Source of the DNA: Rhodocyclales bacterium
GTDB taxonomy: Bacteria > Pseudomonadota > Gammaproteobacteria > Burkholderiales > Rhodocyclaceae
DNA: 64,000 bases
Direction of reading: 5' to 3'
Assembly (NCBI GenBank): GCA_028292485.1
Contig: JAQGMG010000047.1
Location: forward strand, 1-64,000
Part shown: in pieces, positions 19,659 to 29,586 of the stretch
How the letters are laid out: the number at the start of each line of letters is the position of its first letter
How positions within the stretch are numbered: the stretch's first letter is position 1
The notes under the pieces: model-generated
Told to the model about the DNA's origin: nothing
Seen by the model: the letters and a program-made list of their open reading frames with translations, nothing else
The model's database searches: none
Program-made: the position numbers and the translations under genes

Positions 19659-20780
19659 ATGTCCTCAAGCGTTCCGAACACCCCTCTCGATTACACCGCT
19701 GCCGGGGTGGATTACAGCAAGATCGACCCGCTCAAGATCCTCGCACAGCAAGCCGCGCGTGCGACGCAGGGCAATCTTGCCGCGCACGGCGTAACGGAGA
19801 TACCGGCTTCGCGCGGGGAGTCTGCCTATGTCATGGAAGTCGCGGGTGTGCTGATCGCCTCGATCACCGAGTGCCTGGGCACCAAGGCGCTGGTTGCCGA
19901 CGCGGTGCGTGCCATCACGGGCCGCACGCATTACGACAGCATCGCGCAAGACACGATTGCGATGGCCGTGAATGACCTCATCACGGTCGGCGCGACGCCC
20001 TTGTCGGTGCATGCATACTGGTCGGCAGGCGGCAGCGACTGGTTCGCTGACGAAGCGCGCATGCGCGACCTGGTGAATGGCTGGCAGCGCGCCTGCGATG
20101 TCTGCAAGGTCAGCTGGGGCGGTGGTGAAACACCGGCACTGGCCGGCGTGGTGGAAGCGGGGCGTATCGACCTGGCGGCATCCAGCGTTGGCGTCATTCC
20201 CTCGCGCGATCGGCTGACCCTGGGTGACAAGCTCGCCGATGGCGACGCAATCGTGCTGCTGGCATCCAGCGGTATTCATGCCAACGGCGTAAGCTTGGCG
20301 CGCAAACTGGCTGAACGTTTGCCCGAGGGGTACGCCAGCAAGCTGTCCGATGGCCGTTTGTATGGCGAAGCCGTGCTCGACGCCACCACGCTTTACGTGC
20401 CTGTCACGGAGGCGCTGTTCGCCGCCGGCATCGTGCCGCACTACAGTGCAAACATCACGGGCCACGGCTGGCGCAAGATCATGCGTCACCCGGTCGATTT
20501 CACTTACCGCATCCACACCTTGCCGAGCGTGCCGACGGTACTTTCGTTCATCCAGCAGCACGCCGGCATTGACGACCGTGAAGCCTATGGCAGCCTGAAC
20601 ATGGGCGCCGGCTTCGCTTTTTATGTTGCCGCTGATCAAGCAGATGAAGTCGTACGTATTGCTGCATCCGTCGGTGTGCAGGGCTGGGTGGCGGGCCGTG
20701 TCGAAGCTGGCCCCAAGCAGGTGGTGATCGAGCCTTTGTCGCTCACCTATGCAGAAAGCGAATTGCATCTGCGCGCTTGA
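19659..20780 (+). CDS. PurM-like AIR synthase, divergent form
   Basis: A 373-residue member of the PurM ATP-binding superfamily. It aligns with AIR synthase (FGAM cyclo-ligase) through YTAAGVDYSKID, AVNDLITVGATPL, GGGETP, LASSGIHANGVSLARK, ITGHGWRKIMR and LNMGAGFAFYV. The usual TDGVGTKLKLA motif is replaced by ITECLGTKALVA and GGGETAEMPG by GGGETPALAGV, so it is clearly divergent. Burkholderiales usually have purM divergent from hda, as here, so it may be the functional PurM of this strain or a paralogue. ATP binding is likely; exact activity is uncertain. Confidence 0.7.
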   Translation: MSSSVPNTPLDYTAAGVDYSKIDPLKILAQQAARATQGNLAAHGVTEIPASRGESAYVMEVAGVLIASITECLGTKALVADAVRAITGRTHYDSIAQDTIAMAVNDLITVGATPLSVHAYWSAGGSDWFADEARMRDLVNGWQRACDVCKVSWGGGETPALAGVVEAGRIDLAASSVGVIPSRDRLTLGDKLADGDAIVLLASSGIHANGVSLARKLAERLPEGYASKLSDGRLYGEAVLDATTLYVPVTEALFAAGIVPHYSANITGHGWRKIMRHPVDFTYRIHTLPSVPTVLSFIQQHAGIDDREAYGSLNMGAGFAFYVAADQADEVVRIAASVGVQGWVAGRVEAGPKQVVIEPLSLTYAESELHLRA

Positions 20781-20948
20781 TCAGTTGTGTATGGCACCGG
20801 CGTGGTGCCACGATTGTGTGCAGCCTTGATGCGCACGAGCTGCTTTGGTGCGTTGCAGGTTCCTTGGGTCATTTATTCCGCTTCTGTCCGATGGCATACG
20901 TTTCGCTTATGCTGTGAACAGAATTGATGGACTGGACGAGGTAATCGA

Positions 20949-22367
20949 ATGTCAGCGACGCAATTCTTCAACGAGATGACGGACTTCGGTGGCGGGGTCC
21001 GTCCGCATTACGAAAAATTCTCCGACTGGTTGCAGACCACGCCGCCGCAACGCCTGGCGGACAAACGCGAGGCGGCCGATGCCTTGTTTCATCGCGGCGG
21101 TATTACCTTCGCTGTCTATGGCGAGGCCGAGGGCACGGAGCGCCTGATTCCGTTCGATGTAATTCCACGCATCATTCCTGCACAGGAATGGGTCGACATG
21201 GCCGCCGGCCTGCGCCAGCGCGTGAAGGCACTCAATGCCTTCATCCACGACATCTACCACGACCAGGAAATTCTCAAGGCAGGGCGCATTCCAGCCGAAC
21301 AGGTGCTGAACAATGCACAGTACCGGCCCGAGATGAAGGGCGTGGACGTGCCGGGCAATATCTATGCGGCAATTGCCGGCATCGATGTGGTGCGCGCCGG
21401 CGTCGGCGAGTACTACGTGCTCGAAGACAATCTACGCGTGCCGTCGGGTGTGTCGTACATGATCGAAGACCGCAAGATGATGATGCGGCTCTTCCCCGAG
21501 CTCTTTGCCAAATACCGCGTGGCGCCGGTCGAGCACTATCCCGATTTGCTGCTCGATACCTTGCGCGCCGTTTCGCAGAAAGGCGTCACAAATCCTTCAG
21601 TCGTCGTGCTGACACCCGGTGCCTATAACAGCGCGTATTTCGAACACGCTTTCCTCGCGCAGCAGATGGGCGTCGAGCTCGTCGAGGGGCGCGACCTCTT
21701 CGTCGATGACGGCCACGTTTATCAGCGCACCACGCAGGGACCGCAAAAGGTTGATGTGATCTATCGCCGCGTCGATGACGATTTCCTCGACCCGCTGGCC
21801 TTCCGCGCCGATTCGATGCTGGGCGTTCCCGGTCTGCTCGATGTTTATCGCGAGGGTGGCGTGACGCTGGCCAACGCGATTGGTACCGGCGTCGCCGATG
21901 ACAAATCGATTTATCCGTATGTGCCGGACATGATCGATTTCTACCTCGGCGAAAAGCCCTTGCTCAACAATGTGCCGACGTACATGTTGCGCAAGAAGGA
22001 AGACCTGGCCTATACCTTGGAAAATCTAGGCGATCTGGTGGTGAAGGAAGTGCACGGTGCAGGTGGTTACGGCATGCTCGTCGGCCCGGCCTCGACCAAG
22101 GAAGAGATCGAGGACTTCCGTAAACGCATCCTGGCCGCGCCCGAGAAATACATCGCGCAGCCGACGCTGTCCCTGTCGGCCTGTCCGACCTTCGTCGAGC
22201 GAGGTATTGCCCCGCGTCACATCGACTTGCGACCGTTCGTGCTGTCGGGCAAGGAAGTGCGTTTCGTCCCCGGCGGGCTGACGCGCGTGGCGCTGAAAGA
22301 GGGCTCGCTGGTGGTGAACTCCTCGCAGGGCGGTGGCACTAAAGATACATGGGTGCTGGAAAGTTAA
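20949..22367 (+). CDS. Circularly permuted ATP-grasp protein (former DUF404/407)
   Basis: A 472-residue cytosolic protein of the CP-ATP-grasp type 2 family, predicted to form amide bonds using ATP, perhaps on a peptide. Visible family blocks are FHRGGITFAVYGE, RLIPFDVIPRIIP, VLEDNLRVPSGVSYM and DLVVKEVHGAGGYGMLVGP. It heads a three-gene set with an alpha-E protein and an Anbu proteasome subunit, the well-known Anbu genomic neighbourhood. A GAGG ribosome site precedes the ATG. The product of the cluster is unknown. Confidence 0.88.
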   Translation: MSATQFFNEMTDFGGGVRPHYEKFSDWLQTTPPQRLADKREAADALFHRGGITFAVYGEAEGTERLIPFDVIPRIIPAQEWVDMAAGLRQRVKALNAFIHDIYHDQEILKAGRIPAEQVLNNAQYRPEMKGVDVPGNIYAAIAGIDVVRAGVGEYYVLEDNLRVPSGVSYMIEDRKMMMRLFPELFAKYRVAPVEHYPDLLLDTLRAVSQKGVTNPSVVVLTPGAYNSAYFEHAFLAQQMGVELVEGRDLFVDDGHVYQRTTQGPQKVDVIYRRVDDDFLDPLAFRADSMLGVPGLLDVYREGGVTLANAIGTGVADDKSIYPYVPDMIDFYLGEKPLLNNVPTYMLRKKEDLAYTLENLGDLVVKEVHGAGGYGMLVGPASTKEEIEDFRKRILAAPEKYIAQPTLSLSACPTFVERGIAPRHIDLRPFVLSGKEVRFVPGGLTRVALKEGSLVVNSSQGGGTKDTWVLES

Positions 22368-22457
22368 TCACAGGATGGTTGAGCGCGCAGCGACAACTCG
22401 TTCTTGCACACTGGATTCCGGCCTTTGCCGGAATGACGGCTAAATAAAGGGGTCTTG

Positions 22458-23435
22458 ATGTTAAGCCGTACCGCTGATCATCTGTTCTGGATGGCCCGTT
22501 ACATGGAGCGGGCCGAGAACGTCGCACGCATGCTGGACGTGAACTACCGCATGTCATTGCTGCCGCAAAGCGCCAACGATATCGAGCGCCAGTGGCGCGC
22601 GGCGCTCGACACCATGGGGCAGCTTGAGCGGTACGAAAAAGGCGGTGGCGCCTATCAGCCGCTGGAGGTGATGCGCTTCATGGTGCTCGATCGCCAGAAT
22701 TCATCGAGCATCTACTCCTGCCTGCGTGCAGCGCGTGAAAATGCCCATGCCGTGCGCGGCACGCTGACCTCTGAATTGTGGGAGACGACGAACGCCACCT
22801 GGATCGCCATGCGCAGCTTCAACCAGGTAGGCCTGGAAGGCGATGGCGCAAGCGAATTCTTTGAGTGGGTGAAGTTCCGTTCGCACCTGTCGCGCGGCGT
22901 CACAGTGGGCACCATGCTGCGCGACGAGTCACTGCACTTCATCCGGCTCGGCACATTCCTCGAGCGTGGCGATAGTACCGCCCGCCTGCTCGACGTGAAA
23001 TTCCATGAGCTGAGCACGTCCGACAAACACGATGACGCAGCCGAGTATTATCAATGGAGCGCGTTGCTGCGTTCGGTGTCGGCGTTCGAGATTTTCCGTC
23101 GTGTGTATCGCGATGTCATCACGCCGACGCGCGTCGTCGAGCTGCTGACCCTGCGCCGCGACATGCCGCGCTCGCTCGCCTGCTGCATGGAAGAAGTCTA
23201 CGAGCTATTGCAACGGGTCTCGAACCATCGCTCCGCCGAAACCGAACGGCGTGCGGGCGAACTGGCTGCGTCGCTGCGTTTTGGCCGTATCGACGAAATC
23301 TTCGAAGAAGGCCTGCATGAGTACCTGACGGCTTTCATCGAGAGCATTGCCGACCTGGGCAACCAGATTTCGAACGACTTCCTGGTGCCGGTCGTCGCCC
23401 AGCCTGAATCGCAGTCTCAACAGCAGACGCTTTAG
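22458..23435 (+). CDS. Alpha-E domain protein (former DUF403)
   Basis: A 325-residue all-helical protein beginning LSRTADHLFWMARYMERAENVARMLDV-like family sequence (residues 2 onward), the alpha-E signature. It occurs almost always beside a CP-ATP-grasp gene, and the two are thought to act together in a peptide-ligating system (inference from linkage). The start is the ATG at 22458 rather than the TTG three bases upstream. A short ATTCCGGC...GCCGGAAT repeat lies between it and the ATP-grasp gene. Confidence 0.87.
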   Translation: MLSRTADHLFWMARYMERAENVARMLDVNYRMSLLPQSANDIERQWRAALDTMGQLERYEKGGGAYQPLEVMRFMVLDRQNSSSIYSCLRAARENAHAVRGTLTSELWETTNATWIAMRSFNQVGLEGDGASEFFEWVKFRSHLSRGVTVGTMLRDESLHFIRLGTFLERGDSTARLLDVKFHELSTSDKHDDAAEYYQWSALLRSVSAFEIFRRVYRDVITPTRVVELLTLRRDMPRSLACCMEEVYELLQRVSNHRSAETERRAGELAASLRFGRIDEIFEEGLHEYLTAFIESIADLGNQISNDFLVPVVAQPESQSQQQTL

Positions 23436-23540
23436 CCTGGCTCAGGTGGATCAAGGCGCGGCGAAACAAGCTATTGCTTGTTCCGTCGCGCAAGCCCACC
23501 TAAACTCGAAAGTATCTTCACTCAATCACGGGCTCTCCGC

Positions 23541-24281
23541 ATGACGTATTGCGTAGGCATGCTGCTGGATGCAGGCATGGTCTTTCTCTCCGATTCCCGC
23601 ACCAACGCGGGCGTCGACCACATCAGCACTTTCCGCAAGACATTCATCTTCCAGCGGCCCGGCGAGCGTGTGCTGGTGTTGATGACGTCCGGCAATCTGG
23701 CTGTGACGCAGGCCATGGTATCGATGCTCAAATCCAAGCTCGACGCGGGTGACGATATCGAGAGTCTTTACAACGCGCCGAACATGTTCGCCGCCGCGCG
23801 CCATGTCGGCGACACTCTGCGCGAAGTGCATCAGCGTGACGCCGAAGGCCTGGCCGCATTCAGCATCGAATTCAACGCGTCTATCATTCTCGGTGGGCAG
23901 ATCAAGGGCGAGCCACCGCGCTTGTTTACTGTTTATGCCGCTGGCAACTTCATCGAGGCCACGACGGACACAACATATTTCCAGATTGGCGAGTCGAAGT
24001 ACGGCAAGCCGATCATCGACCGCACCATTACGCGCAAGACGACGCTCGACGATGCCGTGAAGTGCGCGCTGATTTCGATGGACTCGACCGTCAAGTCCAA
24101 CCTCTCGGTGGGCCTGCCGCTGGACCTGGTGTGCGTGCATACCGACGAGTATTGCGTTGCCGTGCATCAGAGCATCGACTCGAACAATCCCTACTTCTCG
24201 GCATTGCGCCAGCGCTGGGGCGATTCGTTGCGTCACGCTTTTGACGAGCTACCCAGACCAGACTGGTTGGCGGGATTGTAG
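23541..24281 (+). CDS. Anbu-type bacterial proteasome subunit
   Basis: A 246-residue Ntn-hydrolase of the Anbu (ancestral beta subunit, BPH-related) family. The N-terminus MTYCVGMLLDAGMVFLSDSR gives Thr as residue 1 after Met removal, with Asp17 (SDSRT) and Lys32 (FRKTF) in the expected proteasome positions. Anbu forms open helical or ring assemblies in studied species. It closes the ATP-grasp/alpha-E cluster. The transglutaminase-like gene often found in this cluster is absent between alpha-E and Anbu (105-base gap). The upstream in-frame start (23478) is not family sequence. Confidence 0.9.
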   Translation: MTYCVGMLLDAGMVFLSDSRTNAGVDHISTFRKTFIFQRPGERVLVLMTSGNLAVTQAMVSMLKSKLDAGDDIESLYNAPNMFAAARHVGDTLREVHQRDAEGLAAFSIEFNASIILGGQIKGEPPRLFTVYAAGNFIEATTDTTYFQIGESKYGKPIIDRTITRKTTLDDAVKCALISMDSTVKSNLSVGLPLDLVCVHTDEYCVAVHQSIDSNNPYFSALRQRWGDSLRHAFDELPRPDWLAGL

Positions 24282-24451
24282 GGTGGGTTCGAAGCGAAGC
24301 GACAACCCACCTCTGCGCGGCACGGTCCAGTGCATGCCCAAGAGCCGCCTTCTTCCTCGCTGACAGGGCATCATATCGCCAGACCCGCGTAGATGCTGGC
24401 TGTGCAGGCATGCCTTGCCAGGAGGCAAGCGGGGAGCTGTTCTCCGGGCTA

Positions 24452-25387
24452 TCAGTATTTCGCTACGACCGAAAAACGCTTCTCAGCCATCAACGCCAGC
24501 AGCGCCTGATATCGGCGGGCAGACATGCGGCCTTCTTCCACGGCCAGCCGCACGGCGCAATCCGGCTCGATCGTGTGTTTGCAATCGCGGAAGCGGCAGG
24601 TGCCGAGCACCTCGCGCACTTCGCGGAAACTCGCTTCGATTTCGCCGGTACCCAGATGCGCCAGCGCAAACACCTGCAGGCCTGGGCTGTCGATCAGCGC
24701 GCCGCCCTCTGGGAGATCGTATAAACGTGAATGCGTCGTGGTGTGTTTGCCCGAATCGAGCACTTCAGAAATCTCGCGCGTTGCCGCGTGCGCTTCCGGA
24801 ATCAGCGCATTGGTCAGCGTGGACTTGCCCATGCCGGATTGCCCGACCAGCAAACTCGTTTGCCCGATCAGGCGCTCGCGCAGCAGGCTCACGTCCGACA
24901 TCGCACTGAGTTCGAGCACCGGATAACCGATGTTGGAGAACTGCTTCAACGCCTCGCGCGCAGCGGGCAGGGCGGGGGTGATGTCGCATTTGTTGAGGAC
25001 GATCAGGGCCGGGATTGGCGTCTCCTGCGACTCTGCGCCGCACAGGCAGCGCGTGACCAACTCGTCGTTGAAGCTCGGTTCTGTCGCCACCACGATCACG
25101 ATCTGCGTGAGGTTGGCGGCGATGAGTTTTTCCTTGTACGCGTCGGCGCGATACAGGATGTTCTGACGCGGCATCAGTGCGTCGATGACGCCTTGCTTGT
25201 CGCCGGTGAGCGCTATCTCGACGCGATCACCACAGGCGTAAAGGCTCTTCTTGGCGCGCGGAAAGCAGCGTAATTTTTCACCATTGCGTTCGCCGCCTTC
25301 GAGTACTACTTCGTAGTGACGACCGAAAGCCGCGACGATACGGCCGTGAAGCGGACCGTGCAGTTTTTCCTCAGCAGCGGCGCTCAT
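24452..25387 (-). CDS. rsgA: Ribosome small-subunit GTPase RsgA
   Basis: A circularly permuted GTPase that checks late 30S assembly. Motif order is G4 (VLNKCD), then G1 (GQSGMGKSTLTNAL) and G3 (DSPGLQVF), the hallmark of the YlqF/RsgA group. An OB-fold precedes them, and a C-terminal zinc knuckle is seen as TCRFRDCKHTIEPDCAV. The product is 311 residues. Its start overlaps the stop of the upstream M48 protease gene by four bases, and orn is divergent just beyond, a conserved Betaproteobacterial layout. Confidence 0.94.
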   Translation of the reverse strand: MSAAAEEKLHGPLHGRIVAAFGRHYEVVLEGGERNGEKLRCFPRAKKSLYACGDRVEIALTGDKQGVIDALMPRQNILYRADAYKEKLIAANLTQIVIVVATEPSFNDELVTRCLCGAESQETPIPALIVLNKCDITPALPAAREALKQFSNIGYPVLELSAMSDVSLLRERLIGQTSLLVGQSGMGKSTLTNALIPEAHAATREISEVLDSGKHTTTHSRLYDLPEGGALIDSPGLQVFALAHLGTGEIEASFREVREVLGTCRFRDCKHTIEPDCAVRLAVEEGRMSARRYQALLALMAEKRFSVVAKY

Positions 25388-26631
25388 TGACCCTGCAGCC
25401 GCGCGATGCGAATCGAAGCCGGCGGGTGCGAATCGTAGAACAGCGAATGCAGCGGGTCGGGCGTCAGCGTGGCTGCGTTTTCCTTGTAGAGCTTGACCAA
25501 CGCTGTCACCAGATCGCGCGAGTCGGCCTGCTTGCAGGCATAGGCATCCGCTTCGAATTCATGCTTGCGCGACCACATGCTGGTCAGTGGGGTAAGAGGG
25601 AACAACAGCACCGGCAGCACCATCGAGAACAGGATCAGCGCGACCGCGTTGCCGTGCGCCTGTACGCCGAGGCCTTGATAGAACCAGTCCTGCTGGATCA
25701 GGGAGCCAAGCGCCCACAGCAAGGCCAGCACGGCTGTGCCCATCACCGCGATGCGCTTCCACAGATGGTGGTGCTTGAAATGGCCGAGCTCGTGCGCGAG
25801 CACCGCTTCTACTTCGGTAGGTTTGAGCGATGACAACAGCGTATCGAAGAAGACAATGCGCTTGCCGGCGCCGAAGCCGGTGAAGTAGGCGTTGCCATGT
25901 GCCGAGCGCTTCGAGCCATCCATGACGAACAGTCCCTTCGAGCGAAAACCGCAGCGCGTCAGCAGTGCCTCGACACGGGCCTTCACACTCTCATCTGCCA
26001 AGGGCGAAAACTTGTTGAACAGCGGAGCGACGAACAGCGGATAGACGATCATCGTCACCAGGTTCAAACCGAGCCAGAACGCCCACACCCAGACCCACCA
26101 GTTCGCGCCCATACCCTGCATGAGCCACAGCACCGCCCACAACACCGGCGTGCCGATGACCACGGCAAGCGCAAATTGTTTGAGTGTGTCCATGACGAAC
26201 ATCTTCGGCGTCATGCGATTGAAGCCGAAGCGCGCTTCGAGCTTGAAGATTCCATAAAGGGTGGCAGGCAGGTCATAGATGAAGCCCACCGCCGCCAGCA
26301 GCCCGAACAGCGCCACCCCATGCCACAGCCCGGTCGGCTCGAACCACTGCGTCGCCACGTCATGCAGATATTGCAGTCCGCCACCGAGCGTGAGAATCAA
26401 TAACCAGACTGTTCCCAGCGCAAGCTCGACACGACCGAGTTTGCCTTTTGCCAATGTGTAGGCAGCGGCCTTGCGGTGATCGGTCAGCGAGATGCTGCCG
26501 ACAAACGCGGCGGGTACGCGGTCGCGATTACGCGCCACGTGGCTGGCTTGACGCAGGCTCAGCCAGACGCGCACGGAGACGCTGATCAACAGGGCAAGCA
26601 GGAAAACGGCGGTAAAACCGGAAGCAGTCAT
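25384..26631 (-). CDS. Ste24/CaaX-prenyl-protease-like M48 metalloprotease
   Basis: A 415-residue inner-membrane zinc protease of the M48A family. HELGH lies at residues 280-284 (AVLAHELGHFKHHH) and the third ligand region is EFEADAYACKQAD. At least six hydrophobic segments are present, starting with residues 5-22. The C-terminal DSHPPASIRIARLQ is typical of Ste24-like proteins. Bacteria of this group lack prenylated CaaX proteins, so the role is probably membrane protein quality control. It is coupled to rsgA. Confidence 0.88.
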   Translation of the reverse strand: MTASGFTAVFLLALLISVSVRVWLSLRQASHVARNRDRVPAAFVGSISLTDHRKAAAYTLAKGKLGRVELALGTVWLLILTLGGGLQYLHDVATQWFEPTGLWHGVALFGLLAAVGFIYDLPATLYGIFKLEARFGFNRMTPKMFVMDTLKQFALAVVIGTPVLWAVLWLMQGMGANWWVWVWAFWLGLNLVTMIVYPLFVAPLFNKFSPLADESVKARVEALLTRCGFRSKGLFVMDGSKRSAHGNAYFTGFGAGKRIVFFDTLLSSLKPTEVEAVLAHELGHFKHHHLWKRIAVMGTAVLALLWALGSLIQQDWFYQGLGVQAHGNAVALILFSMVLPVLLFPLTPLTSMWSRKHEFEADAYACKQADSRDLVTALVKLYKENAATLTPDPLHSLFYDSHPPASIRIARLQGQ

Positions 26632-26742
26632 GGAGTTTTCGCGTAAGAAGAACTGAAGTAGACCCGGAACTAAATCGGGTTCGCCAATGGGCAGCGCATG
26701 AGAGAATGCTGCACCCGAATCGTCAGGAATGGCTCAAGGATT

Positions 26743-27300
26743 ATGGCACAGGACCAGAATTACCTCGTTTGGCTGGACATGGAGATGACCGGCCTCGAAC
26801 CCGACACCGATCACATCGTCGAAGTCGCGATGATCGTCACCGACTCGCAGCTCAATACCATTGCCGAAAGCCCCGTCATCGTCGTGCATCAGCCCGACAG
26901 CGTGCTCGACGCCATGGACGAATGGAACAAGGGCACGCACGGCCGCTCCGGCCTCATCGACCGCGTTAAAGCATCGACCATGAGCGAAGCAAAAGCCGAG
27001 CAGACCCTGCTCGAATGGATGAAGCAATACGTGCCCTCACGCACCTCACCCATGTGCGGCAACACCATCGGCCAGGATCGCCGCTTTATGGCGCGCTGGA
27101 TGCCGCAGCTCGAAGCCTACTTCCACTATCGCAACCTCGACGTCAGCACGCTCAAGGAACTCGCCCGCCGCTGGAACCCGGAAGTCTTCAAAGGCGTACA
27201 GAAGCGCGGCGCACACACCGCGCTGGCCGACATCCTCGAGTCCATTGAAGAGCTCAAACACTACCGCGACACCTTCCTGAAACTGCCCGTCGTGAATTGA
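26743..27300 (+). CDS. orn: Oligoribonuclease
   Basis: A DEDDh 3'-5' exonuclease that degrades di- and short oligoribonucleotides, including pGpG from c-di-GMP turnover. Exo motif I is WLDMEMTGL (Asp12, Glu14), motif II includes [12 protein letters not shown], and the motif III region is [18 protein letters not shown]. The product is 185 residues. The ATG at 26743 is preferred: AAGGA lies upstream and [18 protein letters not shown] matches the family start. It is divergent from the M48-rsgA pair. Confidence 0.95.
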   Translation: MAQDQNYLVWLDMEMTGLEPDTDHIVEVAMIVTDSQLNTIAESPVIVVHQPDSVLDAMDEWNKGTHGRSGLIDRVKASTMSEAKAEQTLLEWMKQYVPSRTSPMCGNTIGQDRRFMARWMPQLEAYFHYRNLDVSTLKELARRWNPEVFKGVQKRGAHTALADILESIEELKHYRDTFLKLPVVN

Positions 27301-27331
27301 TTTCCGATTGATCTTCCGCGACAGGCTTAGT

Positions 27332-27359
27332 TTGACAGGCTGGAACAAGCCCGTATAAT
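27332..27359 (+). promoter_or_regulatory. consensus sigma-70 promoter of tRNA-Val
   Basis: TTGACA (27332-27337) and TATAAT (27354-27359) are both perfect and lie 16 bases apart. The predicted start near 27366 is about six bases before the mature tRNA. Confidence 0.85.
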
Positions 27360-27371
27360 GCGCAGCTCTTC

Positions 27372-27448
27372 AGGCGCGTAGCTCAGTTGGTTAGAGCGCT
27401 TCCTTGACATGGAAGAGGTCAGGGGTTCGAATCCCTTCGCGCCTACCA
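27372..27448 (+). tRNA. tRNA-Val (GAC)
   Basis: A 77-base tRNA with encoded CCA. The acceptor stem is AGGCGCG/CGCGCCT, the D-arm contains AGCTCAGTTGGTTAGAGC, the anticodon stem CTTCC/GGAAG encloses TTGACAT with anticodon GAC, and the T-arm has GGTTCGAATCC. A perfect sigma-70 promoter lies directly upstream. Confidence 0.97.
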
Positions 27449-27570
27449 GACATTTGTTGAAGTAACTCTCGAAAGAAGAAAATGATGTTCCGAACTACGG
27501 CGCGACATTTTTCATAATCCAGCCGGAACATTCTTTCGAATACTTCTTCCCAGAAGACAGTAGTGAAATC

Positions 27571-27598
27571 AAAGTGCGGCTTGCCCGCACTTTTTTTT
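27571..27598 (+). terminator. terminator upstream of thrS
   Basis: A stem AAGTGCGG / CCGCACTT with a five-base loop is followed by eight T residues. It probably ends the tRNA-Val transcript or forms part of the thrS leader. An imperfect 75-base hairpin (about 27467-27541, arms TCGAAAGAA and TTCTTTCGA) lies just before it. Confidence 0.7.
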
Positions 27599-27641
27599 CG
27601 CCCGGATTTTCGAATCACTTCACCACAACGAAGAACAGATC

Positions 27642-29558
27642 ATGCCCAACATCACGCTTCCCGACGGTTCAGTCCGCAGCTTCGATGCAGCAGTTTCCGT
27701 ATTCGATGTCGCCGCTTCGATCGGCGCCGGTCTCGCCAAGGCTGCATTGGCTGGCAAGGTCGATGGTGTCGTTGTCGACACCTCGCATGTCATCGACAAG
27801 GATGCCTCGCTTGCCATCGTCACCGATCGCGATGCGGATGGTCTGGATGTGATTCGCCACTCGACGGCTCACTTGCTGGCTTACGCAGTCAAGGAACTGT
27901 TTCCCGATGCGCAAGTAACGATCGGGCCTGTCGTTGAAAACGGCTTCTATTATGACTTTGCGTACTCGCGTCCTTTCACGCCGGAAGATCTGGCGGCCAT
28001 CGAAAAGCGCATGGCCGAGCTGTCGAAGAAGGACATCCCGGTGTCGCGTGAAGAATGGAGCCGCGATGACGCCGTCAAATTCTTCGATGGCATTGGCGAG
28101 AAGTACAAGGCTGAGATCATTGGAAGCATTCCGGCCGATCAGAAAATTTCGCTGTACCGCGAAGGCGATTTCATCGACTTGTGCCGTGGCCCTCACGTGC
28201 CGTCCACCGGCAAGCTGAAGTTCTTCAAGCTCATGAAGGTGGCGGGCGCGTACTGGCGCGGCGACGCGAAGAACGCGCAGCTGCAACGCATCTACGGGAC
28301 AGCCTGGGCCAAGAAGGAAGAACTCGAAGCCTACCTGCACATGCTGGAAGAAGCCGAGAAGCGCGACCATCGTCGCCTCGGCAAATTGCTCGATTTGTTC
28401 CACATGCAGGACGAAGCGCCCGGCATGGTGTTCTGGCATCCAAAGGGCTGGACCTTGTGGCAGCAGGTCGAGCAATACATGCGCGCACGGTTGATCGAAG
28501 GTGGCTACGACGAAGTGCGTACTCCGCTGATGATGGATCGCGTGCTGTGGGAGAAGTCCGGCCACTGGGAAAACTACCGCGACAATATGTTCACAACGGA
28601 GTCGGAAAAGCGCGACTACGCGGTGAAGCCGATGAATTGCCCAGGTCATGTGCAGATTTTCAATCATGGCCTGCGCTCGTACCGTGATCTGCCGCTACGT
28701 CTGGCTGAGTTCGGCTCATGCCATCGTAATGAACCGTCTGGCGCTTTGCATGGCCTGATGCGCGTGCGCGGATTCGTGCAGGACGATGCACACATTTTCT
28801 GTACTGAAGCGCAGATCGAAGCGGAAGCCATTGTCTTCGACAAGCTGTTGATGAGCGTCTATAAGGACTTCGGTTTCCACGATGTGGCTGTGAAGCTTGC
28901 GCTGCGTCCGGAAAAGCGCGCTGGCACTGATGATGTCTGGGATCGCGCCGAAGATGGTCTGCGTCGCGCGCTCAAGGTTTCCGGCAAGGAATGGGAAGAG
29001 CTGCCGGGCGAGGGCGCGTTCTACGGCCCAAAGGTGGAATACCACATCAAGGATGCGCTTGGCCGCTCCTGGCAGTGCGGCACGATCCAGCTGGATTTTG
29101 TATTGCCGGAACGCCTGGACGCGGAGTACGTGGCCGAAGACAACACGCGTCAGCGCCCGGTGATGCTGCACCGAGCCATCCTTGGGTCGCTCGAGCGCTT
29201 CCTCGGCATCCTCATCGAAAACTTCGGGGGGGCCTTCCCGTTGTGGCTGGCGCCAACCCAGGTGATGTTGCTGAACATATCTGAAGGCCAGTCCGATTAC
29301 GTCGAAGAAGTGAAGAAAACACTGCTCGCCAATGGCTTCAGAGCGCAAGCAGATTTGCGGAACGAGAAAATAACCTATAAAATCCGCGAACATAGCTTGC
29401 AGAAGCTTCCCTATTTGCTGGTTGTCGGCGAAAAGGAAAAGGAGGCAGGTACCGTAGCGGTACGTGCCCGTGGTGGCGAGGATCTCGGCGTCATGTCTGT
29501 AAGCGAACTGATCGAGCGGCTTCGTCGCGAAGTTGATTCACGCGGCGCAGGCGCTTGA
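27642..29558 (+). CDS. thrS: Threonyl-tRNA synthetase
   Basis: Charges tRNA-Thr and edits Ser-tRNA-Thr. The domains are in order: TGS (about 1-60, [13 protein letters not shown]), editing domain with [12 protein letters not shown] and the zinc-like cluster [16 protein letters not shown], a class II core with [50 protein letters not shown] and the C-terminal anticodon domain. The 638-residue length is normal. It heads the thrS-infC-rpmI-rplT-pheST-ihfA-merR series. Confidence 0.97.
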   Translation: MPNITLPDGSVRSFDAAVSVFDVAASIGAGLAKAALAGKVDGVVVDTSHVIDKDASLAIVTDRDADGLDVIRHSTAHLLAYAVKELFPDAQVTIGPVVENGFYYDFAYSRPFTPEDLAAIEKRMAELSKKDIPVSREEWSRDDAVKFFDGIGEKYKAEIIGSIPADQKISLYREGDFIDLCRGPHVPSTGKLKFFKLMKVAGAYWRGDAKNAQLQRIYGTAWAKKEELEAYLHMLEEAEKRDHRRLGKLLDLFHMQDEAPGMVFWHPKGWTLWQQVEQYMRARLIEGGYDEVRTPLMMDRVLWEKSGHWENYRDNMFTTESEKRDYAVKPMNCPGHVQIFNHGLRSYRDLPLRLAEFGSCHRNEPSGALHGLMRVRGFVQDDAHIFCTEAQIEAEAIVFDKLLMSVYKDFGFHDVAVKLALRPEKRAGTDDVWDRAEDGLRRALKVSGKEWEELPGEGAFYGPKVEYHIKDALGRSWQCGTIQLDFVLPERLDAEYVAEDNTRQRPVMLHRAILGSLERFLGILIENFGGAFPLWLAPTQVMLLNISEGQSDYVEEVKKTLLANGFRAQADLRNEKITYKIREHSLQKLPYLLVVGEKEKEAGTVAVRARGGEDLGVMSVSELIERLRREVDSRGAGA

Positions 29559-29586
29559 TTTTTTTCTAATTCACGAGGATTGAGCC

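Noticed and set aside
27449-27641. Possible T-box or riboswitch leader before thrS
   Set aside because: No T-box sequence or specifier stem can be found; only a plain terminator and an imperfect hairpin are visible.
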